A stretch of 64,000 bases of DNA from Ignavibacteria bacterium (GCA_014654705.1 JACVZY010000051.1:62001-126000), one strand, 5' to 3'. Counted from the stretch's first letter, positions 25,848-36,526 are shown. Notes: generated by a model not told the origin, from the sequence alone. Made by a program: numbers and translations.

Positions 25848-27296
25848 TTAGTGCGCACCGCCAACGGCTGCGTCGTGGTCAATTCCTTGTGCTTTCAGAA
25901 CGCGCTGCGTTTGAAGTGTGTAGAACGCCAAGTATGCAAAACAAATAACCGTTATCCAATACGACGAATGGATGTTCACATTATCGGCAATCAAGCCTTG
26001 AAGTGGCGGAATAATCGCACCGCCCAAAATCATCATAATCAGGAATAATGAGCCTTGTGAGGTATATTTACCCAAGCCTGCCACCGACAGCGCAAAAATG
26101 CAGGGCCACATAATGGAACAGCACAGACCGCCGCTAATAAAGGCAAACGTAGCCACCGTGCCTGTGGTGAACAAACCTACAAGCATTGCCATAATTGCCA
26201 GCGAGGTAAAAATGAGCATCGTGCGGGCGGGTTTATCTTTGCTGAGGAAAAAGCCGATAATCTGGATGACGATGCAGACCGCATAAATGTACAAATTGCT
26301 TACATCGTTGCCATTGAGCGCATTTGCACCCAGAATCACCGCAAAGCCGACAAACGGAACAACAACAGTCATAATCTGCTTCATCGTTTTAGACATATCA
26401 AAAACCGCAATCGCGCCCGTCCAACGCCCAATCATTAGGCTTCCCCAGTACAACGAGATAAATTGCGCTATCTGCGATTCTTTGTATGCGCCAAACTCCG
26501 GCAATGCTAGAAGCGCTCCCATATTACTTTGAATGGTAACCTCCACACCGACATAGACAAAAATTGCCGTCATGCCAAGCACCAACTGCGGATATTTCAG
26601 GGCACTGCCTCCTTTTTCGATGTGCTCGTCATTGGTGATGGTCGGTAAATTGGAGAATTGAAAGAATGTCGCCACAGCCGTAAACAGCACTGCCAAGCCA
26701 ATGTACATTTTTACCACCGAACCCAATTCCACGACGACGTTCTGAGCGCCAAGCGAACCAAAGAGAATCACACTCACGACAATAGGTCCGACGGTTGTGC
26801 CGAAGGAATTGACTCCACCGCCAAAATTCAAACGATGCGAACCCGTTTCCGGCGCACCAAGCGCAATGGCAAAGGGCTGGGCGCACGTTTGCTGAATAGA
26901 AAAGCCCAGCGCAATGGCAAAAAACGAGGCAAGAATAAACGGATACGAACCCACATTGATTGCCGCAATCATGAGCAGTGCCCCAGCGGCAGAAAAAAGC
27001 AAACCATAGATGATGCCACGCTTATAGCCGATTTTGTTCAATATGTCAATGCCGGAAATTTTTTCGGCAAGGTAAATAATCAGCGACCCCATGAAATATG
27101 CAAAGTAGAACGCAAGGTCAATAAGCTGCGATTGGAACTGCGAAAGCTGGAAATGCGACTTGCAAAACGGGATAAACACGCCATTAGACGCGGCAAGAAA
27201 TCCCCAAAAGAAAAATACGGTAACGAGTGTCAAAAACTTCGGCATATCGGTCGAAGGCTGAGATGACGATGCTCTCTGGGCTGTATCGGTGGACAT
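25848..27296 (-). CDS. Fucose/glucose/galactose:H+ symporter family transporter (FHS, MFS)
   Basis: Twelve-helix inner-membrane transporter of the FucP/GluP type. The N-terminus [25 protein letters not shown] closely follows the FucP pattern. The Met at 27296 is chosen because AGGAG lies six bases upstream. The longer frame to 27446 adds 50 residues unlike the family. This gives 482 residues. The sugar (fucose, glucose or galactose) cannot be decided. A long-armed terminator follows. No sugar-degradation genes are adjacent. Confidence 0.88.
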   Translation of the reverse strand: MSTDTAQRASSSQPSTDMPKFLTLVTVFFFWGFLAASNGVFIPFCKSHFQLSQFQSQLIDLAFYFAYFMGSLIIYLAEKISGIDILNKIGYKRGIIYGLLFSAAGALLMIAAINVGSYPFILASFFAIALGFSIQQTCAQPFAIALGAPETGSHRLNFGGGVNSFGTTVGPIVVSVILFGSLGAQNVVVELGSVVKMYIGLAVLFTAVATFFQFSNLPTITNDEHIEKGGSALKYPQLVLGMTAIFVYVGVEVTIQSNMGALLALPEFGAYKESQIAQFISLYWGSLMIGRWTGAIAVFDMSKTMKQIMTVVVPFVGFAVILGANALNGNDVSNLYIYAVCIVIQIIGFFLSKDKPARTMLIFTSLAIMAMLVGLFTTGTVATFAFISGGLCCSIMWPCIFALSVAGLGKYTSQGSLFLIMMILGGAIIPPLQGLIADNVNIHSSYWITVICFAYLAFYTLQTQRVLKAQGIDHDAAVGGAH

Positions 27297-27411
27297 AGTT
27301 TCTCCTGAACAGATGATAAAACAATGTAATTCTTTCAATAAGCACAATATCCAAAAAAATCCGTGAAAATCCGCTCTTTCCGTGCAGTCCGTGTTCAAAA
27401 TCTCCGCCACA

Positions 27412-29079
27412 TCACTTCCGAAACTGCGCGGCTTTCCACTCTGCAAATACGTGTTTTACGCTATTACGCTGATATTTTCCTGTTGATGTAACGGGCAGTG
27501 CGTCTGTAAAGACCACCACTTTTGGCGCTTTGCTAAAAGGCATCGCGGCAAGACAATACTCCAGAATAGCTTCCTTGCTTGCTTGAGGCGAATCAGGAAT
27601 CACGAGCGCTCCGACTTCCTCGCCGTAAAAATCATTCTCAAATCCCACACAAATACCCGCCTTCACGCCCGGAGCCTGCGCCAATATCTCGTCAATTTCG
27701 AGTGGCGCAAGGTTCACGCCGCCGCGAATGATCAATTCTTTCAGTCTTCCGGTGATAAAAAAGTATTCGCGTCCCGCAGCATCTCGTTTGAAAAAGCCTT
27801 CGTCGCCACTGCGAAACCAGCCGTGCGCAAAGGTTTTTTCGTTTGCGTCGGGGTTTTGATAGTATTCCTTCATTACGTTTGCGCCGCGAATGACGATTTC
27901 GCCACGCTCCATTTCCGCAAGAGCATTGCCGTTGTCGTCGTGAATTGCCATTTCGTTGGCAACTATCGGAACGCCAATACTGGGGAAACCATAGTCTTGC
28001 ATCCAATGACGATGCTCCTCAGCGCTCAAGTCAGTTGGCAAATAGCAAGAGTAACACGTCGTCTCGGAAAGCCCATAACCGTGCAGGATACGCACATCAA
28101 ATGCTGCTTCAAAATTCCCCGCAAGCGAACATGTGAGCGGTCCTGCGCCGCAGATAAGGTAGCACAAGGACTTCGGTACAGTGAGAGCGGCGACTTTATT
28201 TGCTTCCAGCAAGAAAGCCAGTAGCGTCGGCACCACCGACACAATCTGCACATTTTCTGCTGCTATGCGCTTGAAAAAATATTCCGTTTGGAATTTCCGA
28301 TTCAGCACCGTCGAAGCACCTGCCAGCATTGGTGTTGTGTGGGTGACAATCGTGCCGTTGACGTGATGCACCGGCAGGACGCACATGAGCCTCGTATCAG
28401 CACCAATGCTATGCCAAGCGGCAATAGCATCCGAATCTGCGATGATATTGCGCTGCGTGAGTACCACACCTTTTGGGTGTCCCGTTGTGCCGCTTGTGTA
28501 AACGATAAAACATTCGTCGTCAAGATACGACACATTTTCTGATTCTGTGGTAGTGTATGGGGTGAGGTTTTGGCATAAATGGTGCAAACCGCCTTGGGTT
28601 GCAGTATCATCAAAAACACTCACCAATGCTACATTTGCGGAAATAAGCCCCGAAACCCGCTCCGCATAGTCTTCGCGGCAAAAAAGTGTTTTTGCGCTGG
28701 AGTTAGCGAGAATATAGCGTAAGCGCTCATCGTCTTCACTCATGTTGAGCGGCACAACGCACAAGCCTAATAACCATGCGGCAAAGTATTGTGCAATCGT
28801 GTCCGGGTGATTGTGCGCCGCAGTGGCAATGCGGTCTCCACGCTCTAAGCCCAAAGAGCGCATAAACGCAGAGACTCTGCGCACGATACCGATAAAATCT
28901 TGATAACTGTATTCCGTGCGATTGTTCTCTTCGTCGTAATACACAAGGAATATCTTTTCGGCTTGCGTGCGCTCCTGGTGCGCTAAGAGTTCAGCAATAG
29001 AACGGTATGGAAGTGGGTACGATTCTGGTGGAACACCATGCACCGTTTGTGCGGCATGAATTTTTTCGGCAAGCGTCAT
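27412..29079 (-). CDS. Acyl-CoA synthetase/AMP-dependent ligase
   Basis: 555-residue adenylating enzyme that activates a carboxylic acid as acyl-AMP and, typically, acyl-CoA. The P-loop is TSGTTGHPK (195-203). The A8 hinge is [12 protein letters not shown], and the catalytic C-terminal lysine is K535 in STGKYQRN. There is no signal peptide. The substrate is not predictable; a medium- or long-chain fatty acid or related acid is likely. It is followed on the same strand by the sugar transporter after about 115 bases. Confidence 0.88.
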   Translation of the reverse strand: MTLAEKIHAAQTVHGVPPESYPLPYRSIAELLAHQERTQAEKIFLVYYDEENNRTEYSYQDFIGIVRRVSAFMRSLGLERGDRIATAAHNHPDTIAQYFAAWLLGLCVVPLNMSEDDERLRYILANSSAKTLFCREDYAERVSGLISANVALVSVFDDTATQGGLHHLCQNLTPYTTTESENVSYLDDECFIVYTSGTTGHPKGVVLTQRNIIADSDAIAAWHSIGADTRLMCVLPVHHVNGTIVTHTTPMLAGASTVLNRKFQTEYFFKRIAAENVQIVSVVPTLLAFLLEANKVAALTVPKSLCYLICGAGPLTCSLAGNFEAAFDVRILHGYGLSETTCYSCYLPTDLSAEEHRHWMQDYGFPSIGVPIVANEMAIHDDNGNALAEMERGEIVIRGANVMKEYYQNPDANEKTFAHGWFRSGDEGFFKRDAAGREYFFITGRLKELIIRGGVNLAPLEIDEILAQAPGVKAGICVGFENDFYGEEVGALVIPDSPQASKEAILEYCLAAMPFSKAPKVVVFTDALPVTSTGKYQRNSVKHVFAEWKAAQFRK

Positions 29080-29166
29080 AGCAATTACAGCAAGATTCGG
29101 TTAAAAACAAAAGATGTAGCCTATTTTTGCAATGGACTACATCTGGGAGAACAATCAAGAACGACG

Positions 29167-30138
29167 TTACGAACTTGGCAGAGGCGGAAGCGACTTGAGT
29201 TTTTGTCGGAGTGCCAAGAGAACTTTATTAGAGCGTTCTATTTGATGCGGTGTACGAAGCTGTCTATTGGTGATGCGCTCGAAGGCAAGTTGCGAGCAAA
29301 TGAGCGCAATCAAGTATTCTTCGGCGGTTTCGTGGTTACGGAAAGGGAGGTCAATATATGAATCCGGTATATTCCCTGCTTTTGCTTCTGCCGCAAGTTC
29401 TTCACGGATAGAAATGTGTTCATACTTCATGGAGCGCGAAAAGGCATAGCACATAGCGCTAAAAGCAATCAAAACGAGGACAAATCCCATGTAGTTCACA
29501 CCCGAAGAAGTGGACGTCATGAAATAGTTCCAGCCCATATGGAGCAAGATTGCCGGAACAATCCCGTAAAATACCATACGGGTGGGAATGTCGCCATAAC
29601 GCCAGCGCCCGAAGCCCAAGAATGCTGCAAACACCGACGATGAGATAGCGTGCATGATAGCGGTAAAGAACGTGCGATAAATAACAAGTTGCACCCAGCC
29701 TTCATCCGCCGCTGCATTCTGAATAAAATAGACGAGATTTTCTGCAGTAGCAAAACCGAAACCAACAGCTGAACCATACACAATACCGTCAGTAACGTTG
29801 TTAAATTCGCGTATGCCGACACTAATGCCGAAAACAGACGCTTTCAAAAGCTCCTCAATGATAGGACCAAGGAAAGCCATAGAAATAACCAGTAGAACTC
29901 GTTTGTCTGCTGCAAGTGCCGTATTGGAGAGCGACATTCCCGAAACGCCAAACCAGTTTTGTATTTGCCCGTTCAGAAGCGCCGCACCGCTCACGGCGAT
30001 AATTGCTCCCCAGAGGAAGTGGAATGTCATCAGCCATAGGGGTTCAGGGTCGTACTTGTCCAGACGGCGCACGACATAAAGAAAGAGCAGCATCGGGATA
30101 ACTGCACACGGAAAGGCAAGAAGAACTTTAAGTCCCAT
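29167..30138 (-). CDS. PrsW-type intramembrane metalloprotease
   Basis: 323-residue polytopic membrane protein with the PrsW/CAAX-protease-like motifs: EE at 95-96, ENLVY (E133-Y137) and FxxxxMH with H163. These are the predicted zinc ligands and catalytic residues. About eight hydrophobic segments are present and the C-terminal 70 residues are soluble. In Bacillus, PrsW cleaves an anti-sigma factor, but no anti-sigma gene is nearby, so the substrate is unknown. The start ATG at 30138 opens directly into the first helix. Confidence 0.87.
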   Translation of the reverse strand: MGLKVLLAFPCAVIPMLLFLYVVRRLDKYDPEPLWLMTFHFLWGAIIAVSGAALLNGQIQNWFGVSGMSLSNTALAADKRVLLVISMAFLGPIIEELLKASVFGISVGIREFNNVTDGIVYGSAVGFGFATAENLVYFIQNAAADEGWVQLVIYRTFFTAIMHAISSSVFAAFLGFGRWRYGDIPTRMVFYGIVPAILLHMGWNYFMTSTSSGVNYMGFVLVLIAFSAMCYAFSRSMKYEHISIREELAAEAKAGNIPDSYIDLPFRNHETAEEYLIALICSQLAFERITNRQLRTPHQIERSNKVLLALRQKLKSLPPLPSS

Positions 30139-30275
30139 AACACACCGCCCACGCCTAGTGAAGAGTTGAAATAATCAGGAATTGTCCTAAAATATACAAC
30201 AATGTGAACACTCAGAAAATACAAATTTTGGCAAGAGGGAAAGTTTTTAGCAACAGCGCACAATGGTATTGTGTA

Positions 30276-30680
30276 TCAGGTCTCTACTAACTTTGTCGAA
30301 ACTCCGGCAAAGTAGCCATCGGCTGTTTTACCAATAACATACACATCAATATTGACCGTGCCAACGCGATACACAGAAATATCAGTCAAAAGGTCGTCCA
30401 ATGTATCGTGCAACACCTCGAAACGATGGGCTGTTTCGCGTTCGGTGTCATCAAACCATTCTTCCACGTGCTCCACAGGTGCAAAGAAGTCGTCCGGCTC
30501 CATGCCGTCCACAGGTGTATCACGGCTATGCCGCGTGGCAAGGAGCAATTTATCAATCGAAAAATCGCGCATTGTTTCCCATGCAAAGGGGATGAGCGGG
30601 GCATCGGTCTCGCTCGGATAGAGAAGACCGTTTGCCACCGCGCCAAGCTGATTCAAAAGCACTTCAGGCGAAACTTTCAT
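30276..30680 (-). CDS. NuiA-like sugar-nonspecific nuclease inhibitor
   Basis: 134-residue acidic soluble protein. It matches the Anabaena NuiA inhibitor of sugar-nonspecific nuclease NucA across its length. Shared landmarks are a GLLYPSE block, the SDYD/DFF region, the EEWFDD turn, YRVGTVNIDVYVIGKT and the conserved C-terminus STKLVET. NuiA blocks NucA by inserting a C-terminal Glu-Thr into the active site, and this protein ends in the same Glu-Thr. No nuclease gene is nearby. The gene stands alone between PrsW and the FKBP gene. Confidence 0.88.
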   Translation of the reverse strand: MKVSPEVLLNQLGAVANGLLYPSETDAPLIPFAWETMRDFSIDKLLLATRHSRDTPVDGMEPDDFFAPVEHVEEWFDDTERETAHRFEVLHDTLDDLLTDISVYRVGTVNIDVYVIGKTADGYFAGVSTKLVET

Positions 30681-30766
30681 AAATATTATTTCAATGATGC
30701 CTTAAGAAATCTGCGAACATCTGCTCCCTCGCGGCAGCGTCCACATACAACAACTATCCTCGTAAC

Positions 30767-31222
30767 TTAGTCAGAAATTTTCAAAAGTTCTACATCAAAA
30801 ATCAATGTTGCGTTCGGAGGAATTGCTCCGGCGATACCGCGCGGTCCGTAGGCAAGATTGCTCGGAATAATCAAACGGCGCTTGCTGCCTTGTTTCATAG
30901 ATGCTACGCCTTCATCCCAACCTTCGATGACCTGCCCAACGCCGAGTTTGAAGGTAAACGGTTCGTCGCGGTCAACGGAGGAGTCGATCTTGACGCCGTT
31001 TTCCAACACACCTGTGTAGTGAACGGTTACGCGTTGTCCGGCTTTTGGTGTTGCGCCCGTACCTTCGTGAATTTCTGCGTATTGCAGTCCCGATGCGGTT
31101 TTAATGGTATCCATAATTTGTACTTTTTCCAGCTTGGCGATATCGCGCACGGGTTTCCGGCAGGAAACAAGCACACAAACCGCAGCAATGCTGACGATGA
31201 GAGAAAGAATGATTTTGTTCAT
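30767..31222 (-). CDS. FKBP-type peptidyl-prolyl isomerase lipoprotein
   Basis: Envelope foldase. From Met at 31222 it is 151 residues, with a signal ending in VLVSC (lipidated C21) and a complete FKBP domain: TVHYTG, FKLGVGQVIEGWDEGV, LIIPSNLAYG and LIFDVELLKI. The longer frame upstream to 31339 lies inside pyrG and is unlikely. A Met five codons upstream (31237) is an alternative. It lies 43 bases after pyrG on the same strand. Located in the periplasm by lipid anchoring. Confidence 0.9.
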   Translation of the reverse strand: MNKIILSLIVSIAAVCVLVSCRKPVRDIAKLEKVQIMDTIKTASGLQYAEIHEGTGATPKAGQRVTVHYTGVLENGVKIDSSVDRDEPFTFKLGVGQVIEGWDEGVASMKQGSKRRLIIPSNLAYGPRGIAGAIPPNATLIFDVELLKISD

Positions 31223-31265
31223 TGTAGATGTTGTCATAGTTATTTGACTCAACACTATTCGGTAT

Positions 31266-32891
31266 TTATGCCGACTTGCCCTGATGAGTGACTGCCGCGC
31301 CGATAAAACTAACAAAAAGCGGATGTCCACCCACAGCAACCGACTTAAATTCGGGATGGAATTGGCAGCCCACGAACCACGGATGATTGGGCAGTTCTAT
31401 CATTTCCACCAACCGTGCATCCGGCGAAACACCGCTAATAATCAAGCCGCCTTTTTCCAGTTCCTCACGGAAATCGTTGTTGAACTCGTAGCGGTGACGG
31501 TGTCGCTCGCGGATGATTTGCGATTTGTAGGACTCAAATGCCTTCGTGCCTTCCTTCAGAACGCATGGATACGAGCCGAGCCGCATGGTTCCGCCCTTGT
31601 TCGTGATTCCGCGCTGGTCGGGCATGAGGTCAATGACGTTGTTTTTCACTTTCTTAAATTCACCGGAATTAGCATTGGTCAAATCGCACACATTCCTTGC
31701 ATACTCAATGACGGCGCACTGCATACCAAGGCAAATTCCGAAAAATGGGATGCCGTTTTCGCGCACGTGCTGAATCGCCAAGATTTTGCCTTCGATGCCT
31801 CGTGAGCCGAAGCCGGGCGCAACGATGATTCCATGCGTCTCCGAGAGCACTTCCGCAGCAATTTCCGGCGAGGTGATTTTCTCGGAATCAATGTATTTTA
31901 CCTCCACACGAGCATTGTTCATTGCTCCGGCGTGGGTGAGCGCTTCCAGAATACTTTTGTATGCGTCCTGATGCTGCACGTATTTGCCCACAAAGCCGAT
32001 GGTAACTTTGGTTTTGGGCTTTTTGACGCGCTGCACAAACTTTGCCCATTCTGTAAGTGTGGGCTTGGATGTGCGCTGGATATGCAACTTGCGCACGACG
32101 GCATCGTCCAGTTTCGCCTTTGCGTAGTGCATCGGTACTTCGTAGATAGTTTCCGCATCCAACGCTAGAATAACGGCGTCTTCTTCCACATTACAGAAAA
32201 GCGCAATTTTGCTTTTCACATCTTTTTCCAATTCTTCTTCGCATCGGCAGACGAGAATATCAGGCTGTATGCCGTATTCCATGAGCATACGCACGGAATG
32301 TTGCGTTGGCTTAGTTTTGACTTCGCCGGCGGATTTTATGAACGGAACGTACGTCAGGTGGATAAACAGTGCATTGGTGCGTCCTTGCTCCAAGCCAAGT
32401 TGCCGTGCGGCTTCCAGAAATGGCATGGATTCAATATCGCCCACGGTGCCGCCAAGTTCAATAATGACCACATCGAATTTTTTATCGAAGGTCGTCATGC
32501 GACGCTTGATTTCATCAGTGATGTGCGGCACGACCTGAACGGTCTTCCCCAAATACTTTCCTTGGCGCTCGCGCTGAATGACTTCAAAATAGATTTGTCC
32601 TGTGCTGACGCTGTTTTGGCGGGTAACGGGTGCCTGCACAAAGCGCTCGTAATGCCCCAAATCAAGGTCAGTTTCTGCACCATCGTCGGTAACATAGACC
32701 TCGCCGTGCTGGTAAGGATTCATCGTCCCCGGGTCAACGTTGATGTAGGGGTCGAATTTCATAATCGTCACCGAAAGCCCGCGCTCTTTGAGCAAAAGCC
32801 CCAGCGACGCAGAGGTGATGCCTTTGCCGAGCGAGGAAAGAACACCGCCGGTGATGAAAATGTACTTCGTCTTTTTTACTTTAGCCGCCAT
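31266..32891 (-). CDS. pyrG: CTP synthase
   Basis: Makes CTP from UTP, ATP and glutamine. The N-terminal amidoligase domain begins KYIFITGGVLSSLGKG. The glutamine amidotransferase domain holds the nucleophile C387 in FGICLGMQ and the C-terminal H-P-E pair in QFHPEF. Length of 541 residues is typical. It is a single-copy essential gene in most bacteria. The following FKBP gene may be co-transcribed. Confidence 0.97.
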   Translation of the reverse strand: MAAKVKKTKYIFITGGVLSSLGKGITSASLGLLLKERGLSVTIMKFDPYINVDPGTMNPYQHGEVYVTDDGAETDLDLGHYERFVQAPVTRQNSVSTGQIYFEVIQRERQGKYLGKTVQVVPHITDEIKRRMTTFDKKFDVVIIELGGTVGDIESMPFLEAARQLGLEQGRTNALFIHLTYVPFIKSAGEVKTKPTQHSVRMLMEYGIQPDILVCRCEEELEKDVKSKIALFCNVEEDAVILALDAETIYEVPMHYAKAKLDDAVVRKLHIQRTSKPTLTEWAKFVQRVKKPKTKVTIGFVGKYVQHQDAYKSILEALTHAGAMNNARVEVKYIDSEKITSPEIAAEVLSETHGIIVAPGFGSRGIEGKILAIQHVRENGIPFFGICLGMQCAVIEYARNVCDLTNANSGEFKKVKNNVIDLMPDQRGITNKGGTMRLGSYPCVLKEGTKAFESYKSQIIRERHRHRYEFNNDFREELEKGGLIISGVSPDARLVEMIELPNHPWFVGCQFHPEFKSVAVGGHPLFVSFIGAAVTHQGKSA

Positions 32892-33093
32892 GATGATATC
32901 CCTTTGTGGTGTTCTGGTGCAACAAGTTTAGAAACACAAAGGCACAAACTTAGTAAAATTTTCCCAAAAAATCGTATTTTTCCTCCGTGATAACCTTCAC
33001 GTGCAGTCCGCTTCTGAATTCAACGCCCTTTACTGTTGGTCTTCAGTCCTGCTTGCACCCTTTCCTTCCACACACACTATCCCCCAACTCCGC

Positions 33094-34077
33094 ATGAAAG
33101 CTGTACAATTCGACACCGTTGGCGAACCCGCAGAAGTGCTCTCTCTGCGCGAGATTCCGCAGCCCACACCCCAAGAAGGCGAAATTCTCGTGCGCGTAAA
33201 GGCACGTTCCATCAATCCTTCCGACCTAGCGTTTATTCGCGGCAACTATGGTATTCGCCCGAAGCCGCCGTGCGGTGCGGGTTTTGAAGCAATGGGCGTT
33301 GTGGAAGCACATGGCGCGGGCGTGGATGCGGCAAAACTTCCTGCCGGAACGCGCGTTTCCTTCACCGCACTGAATGGTGCTTGGCAAGAGTACGTCTGTG
33401 TTGCGGCAGCAACTGCTATTCCTCTTCCGCCAACGGTCAGCGATGAAGTCGGGGCGCAAATGTTCGTGAACCCTCTCACCGCGTGGGCTATGCTGCACGA
33501 ATGTAAATTGCAAGCGGGCGACTGGCTGCTGCTCACCGCCGGCGCATCCACCTTCAGCCAACTGGTCTTGCAGCTCGCTGTAGAACAAGGAATCAAGGTA
33601 ATATGCACCGTACGCCGCGACGACTTCACGGAACACCTTACCAAACTTGGCGCATCAGCTGTCGTCAATACGGCGAAAGAAAATCTGCAAGCACGTGTCA
33701 AGGAATTGACGAAGTACGGCGCTCATGCCGCTCTGGAGGCAATAGGCGGTAAAGCGGGTGCGGAAGCTATCGAAAGCCTACGGCGAGGCGGAACGATGCT
33801 CATTTATGGAATGTTAAGCATGGAGCCGATTCCGCTCAATAGCGCCATTCTTATTTTCAAAGAGTTGACCGTTCGTGGCTTTTGGCTGACGGAATGGATG
33901 AAAACCGCCGACCCCGTAACGCAACTGAAAGCTGCTTTCCACACGCTTATCACACTTTTTGCAAGCGGAAAACTGAACGTAACAATAGATGCAATCTACT
34001 CGCTGGACGATTTCAAAAAAGCGGTCGTTCATGCGGAGCAGCCCGGACGCGGTGGCAAGGTGATGATTGTGGGGTAG
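33094..34077 (+). CDS. Medium-chain dehydrogenase/quinone or enoyl reductase family protein
   Basis: NADPH-dependent MDR-family oxidoreductase of 327 residues when started at Met 33094 (MKAVQFD). The frame's first 31 codons look non-coding. The GroES-like fold (about 1-120) lacks the cysteine ligands of zinc alcohol dehydrogenases. The Rossmann fold starts near LLLTAGAS. This matches MECR/quinone-oxidoreductase-type enzymes, such as 2-enoyl thioester reductases. Substrate unknown. It is transcribed divergently from pyrG. Confidence 0.82.
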   Translation: MKAVQFDTVGEPAEVLSLREIPQPTPQEGEILVRVKARSINPSDLAFIRGNYGIRPKPPCGAGFEAMGVVEAHGAGVDAAKLPAGTRVSFTALNGAWQEYVCVAAATAIPLPPTVSDEVGAQMFVNPLTAWAMLHECKLQAGDWLLLTAGASTFSQLVLQLAVEQGIKVICTVRRDDFTEHLTKLGASAVVNTAKENLQARVKELTKYGAHAALEAIGGKAGAEAIESLRRGGTMLIYGMLSMEPIPLNSAILIFKELTVRGFWLTEWMKTADPVTQLKAAFHTLITLFASGKLNVTIDAIYSLDDFKKAVVHAEQPGRGGKVMIVG

Positions 34078-34148
34078 GATATTGTCTTTGTTTGTCATTG
34101 ATGCGAGTTAAAAGATGAGAAATTTTGACACAACATGCTTAAGAAAAG

Positions 34149-34181
34149 CGAGATTATTGCCAGCAGTCTTATAATCTCTCG
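34149..34181. other. Unassigned hairpin in a 213-base gap
   Basis: GAGATTAT (34150-34157) pairs with ATAATCTC (34171-34178), flanked by another C-G pair, in the gap between the oxidoreductase and the SDR gene. It has no T run and no obvious role. Nothing else was recognised in the gap. Confidence 0.35.
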
Positions 34182-34290
34182 GTGTGTCGTGAATTGATAT
34201 TACCCATGCAAGCGGGTGTAAGCAACGAGGAAATACAACATCTCTGACGCTTGTAAGCGGCAGATTATTCATCATATCCTTTTGTACTAT

Positions 34291-35058
34291 ATGAATCTCC
34301 ACAACCAAATCGTTTTCATCACAGGCGCATCCGCCGGAATTGGGCGCGAATGTGCAGAACTCTTTGCTGAAGCGGGTGCACGGCTTATTCTCGCTGCACG
34401 CCGTACCGAGCGCTTGACAGAACTTGCAGCGAGCCTTAAAGAGCGCTTCGGTACTGCGACGCATTGCATCTCGCTAGATGTGCGCGACCGAGCCGCCGTG
34501 AAAACCGCCATCGAAGCGCTTCCGGCGGCATGGCAGGAAATTGACATTCTTATCAACAACGCCGGGCTATCGCGTGGAATGGACACCTTCCAAGAGGCGA
34601 ATCTGGACGATTGGGAAGAAATGATTGACACCAACGTCAAAGGGCTGCTCTACGTTAGCCGTTCTGTGCTGCCGGGCATGGTGGCACGGAAACGTGGGAC
34701 GGTTATCAATTTGGGGTCGGTCGCCGGGCGCGAAGTCTATCCTAAAGGCAATGTTTACTGCGCCACCAAGCACGCCGTTCGTGCGCTATCGCAAGCAATG
34801 TACCGCGACACAAACGGCTCGAACATCCGCGTTTGCAATATCGAACCCGGAATGGTAGAAACGGAATTTTCCGAAGTGCGCTTCCACGGCGACAAAGAAC
34901 GTGCGCAATCGGTGTACAAAGGCATTACGCCGCTTTCGGGACGTGACATTGCCGAGGTGATTTTTTTCTGCGCCACCCGTCCGCCGCACGTAACCTTGCA
35001 TGATATTCAAATCATGCCTACGGCTCAGGCATCAACAACGCTCATGCACCGCCAATGA
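34291..35058 (+). CDS. Short-chain dehydrogenase/reductase (YdfG-like)
   Basis: 255-residue classical SDR from ATG 34291. Coenzyme loop GASAGIG (12-18), NNAG motif, catalytic S143, Y156 and K160. The sequence pattern resembles the YdfG/3-hydroxy acid dehydrogenase group, which is NADP-dependent, but the substrate is not certain. It is soluble and cytoplasmic. A TTG three codons upstream is the other candidate start. No operon partner overlaps it. Confidence 0.87.
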   Translation: MNLHNQIVFITGASAGIGRECAELFAEAGARLILAARRTERLTELAASLKERFGTATHCISLDVRDRAAVKTAIEALPAAWQEIDILINNAGLSRGMDTFQEANLDDWEEMIDTNVKGLLYVSRSVLPGMVARKRGTVINLGSVAGREVYPKGNVYCATKHAVRALSQAMYRDTNGSNIRVCNIEPGMVETEFSEVRFHGDKERAQSVYKGITPLSGRDIAEVIFFCATRPPHVTLHDIQIMPTAQASTTLMHRQ

Positions 35059-35125
35059 TATAGTCTTAGCAGGATGCGCTTACTCATTTCCATTCTGAAT
35101 AATTATTTTCTTCGCAGAGGTTTCA

Positions 35126-35869
35126 ATGGACAATATTGTTTTTAATGCTGCCAATCACGTGGTGGCATACTCGTGGCAGGTTTTCTTTTTTGCTCTTGAT
35201 AGTGCAGAAGCGTCGTGGTTGCTTGCCGCAGTAGCATTCGTGGCAATGTGGTTTGCGGGAATATCCGACACACAGAATGCGTATATTCAAAACCTTGGCA
35301 AGGAGAAAAAAGACCAAACATCGGTACGTAGCCATGTTATTCTGTTCTTTTTTGCTATGCCCGTGGCGTTTGTCTCAGCGCGGGCGCTACAACACTTTTT
35401 CCCTCGCCAACGACCTATGGCAATTGCTCCAATGGAAATACCGATAGACCCTGCAATTTGGGATACGATAAAAGCCTCAATCTCGACCCAAGGCTCGTTT
35501 CCTAGCGACCATGCGGTGATGTGGTTTGTCATGGCGACAAGTATTCTCTGGCTTAGTCGTCCTGCAGGTATTATGGCGATTGTACTCGCAGTAATCGTCT
35601 CTGTGCTTCGCGTTGGTACGGGGTTCCACTGGCCCAGTGATATAGCGGGTGGAGCAGTGCTTGGAGTTTCTATCACCATTGCAGCATTGTGGGCATTCCG
35701 AAAGATTCAACCTCTGAAAAACCTTGTGTACTACATTGTTGGCTTATTCGACCGCTATCCCGTTGTTATGTACGCAGTAGGTTTTTTGATTCTGCTGGAC
35801 TTTTCTCGTAAGTTTGCAGGCTTGTTTGGTTTTCTGGCAATAGTGCTTGGAAAATCTGTTTCGCACTAA
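35126..35869 (+). CDS. PAP2-family membrane phosphatase
   Basis: 247-residue membrane protein with the three PAP2 motifs: RQRP (first motif), GSFPSDHA, and RVGTGFHWPSDIAGG. These belong to lipid phosphatases such as undecaprenyl-pyrophosphate phosphatase or phosphatidylglycerophosphate phosphatase. About six hydrophobic segments are present. nadD starts 15 bases after the stop. Substrate is undetermined; recycling of the carrier lipid is a reasonable guess. Confidence 0.85.
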   Translation: MDNIVFNAANHVVAYSWQVFFFALDSAEASWLLAAVAFVAMWFAGISDTQNAYIQNLGKEKKDQTSVRSHVILFFFAMPVAFVSARALQHFFPRQRPMAIAPMEIPIDPAIWDTIKASISTQGSFPSDHAVMWFVMATSILWLSRPAGIMAIVLAVIVSVLRVGTGFHWPSDIAGGAVLGVSITIAALWAFRKIQPLKNLVYYIVGLFDRYPVVMYAVGFLILLDFSRKFAGLFGFLAIVLGKSVSH

Positions 35870-35884
35870 CAAGGAACATACACT

Positions 35885-36526
35885 ATGAAAATCGGTATTA
35901 TCGGTGGCAGCTATAACCCACCGCACATTGCGCATCTCATCATTGCAGACCGCTTCACCGAGCAGATGGGACTGGACTTCACCTTTTTTGTTCCGGCGTA
36001 TCGGTCACCGTTCAAACTTGCAGACGATTCGCCTGAGTCAACAACCTCGGTGCAGCGTTTGGATATGCTGCATCTGGCAATAGAATCGAATGAAAAATTT
36101 GAAGTTGACACTTTCGAGATTGACCGCGAGAGCGTCTCCTACACGATTGACACTCTGAATTATTTCCGTGAGAAATTTGGCGCAGAAGCTGAATTTTTCT
36201 TGCTTGTCGGCGGCGACCAAGCAGCAGCGTTTACGAAGTGGAAGGATTGGGAAGAAATTATTACGCGTGTGCAACTCTGCATTGCTCGCCGTCCCTACAC
36301 TATCTCGCCGGATGTGGAGCGGGCAATCGCATTCCACCTTTCAACAGATGAACGCTCGCCTGTCTGGATAGATGCGCCTATTTTGGCGGTTTCCTCCACC
36401 GAGGTACGCTCCCGCGTCAGTAAGGGGCAGTCTATTCACTACCTTGTGCCGGAGCCGGTCAGGCAGTATATTTACCACAACAATTTATACGACAGCCCCG
36501 ATGCCGGAGACCCGCATTATGACTGA
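35885..36526 (+). CDS. nadD: Nicotinate-nucleotide adenylyltransferase
   Basis: Makes deamido-NAD from nicotinate mononucleotide and ATP in NAD synthesis. The nucleotidyltransferase motif GSYNPPHIAH is at 9-18 and the C-terminal ISSTEVRSR-like stretch reads VSSTEVRSR. Length of 213 residues fits. It is next to the PAP2 gene, with which it is probably co-transcribed. GSYNPPH has a Tyr where many members have Phe, which is common. Confidence 0.93.
   Translation: MKIGIIGGSYNPPHIAHLIIADRFTEQMGLDFTFFVPAYRSPFKLADDSPESTTSVQRLDMLHLAIESNEKFEVDTFEIDRESVSYTIDTLNYFREKFGAEAEFFLLVGGDQAAAFTKWKDWEEIITRVQLCIARRPYTISPDVERAIAFHLSTDERSPVWIDAPILAVSSTEVRSRVSKGQSIHYLVPEPVRQYIYHNNLYDSPDAGDPHYD

Noticed and set aside
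26658-27266. A 202-residue plus-strand frame opposite the sugar transporter
   Set aside because: Antisense shadow of a well-supported transporter gene. Its composition is Arg/Lys/His-rich and low in hydrophobics.
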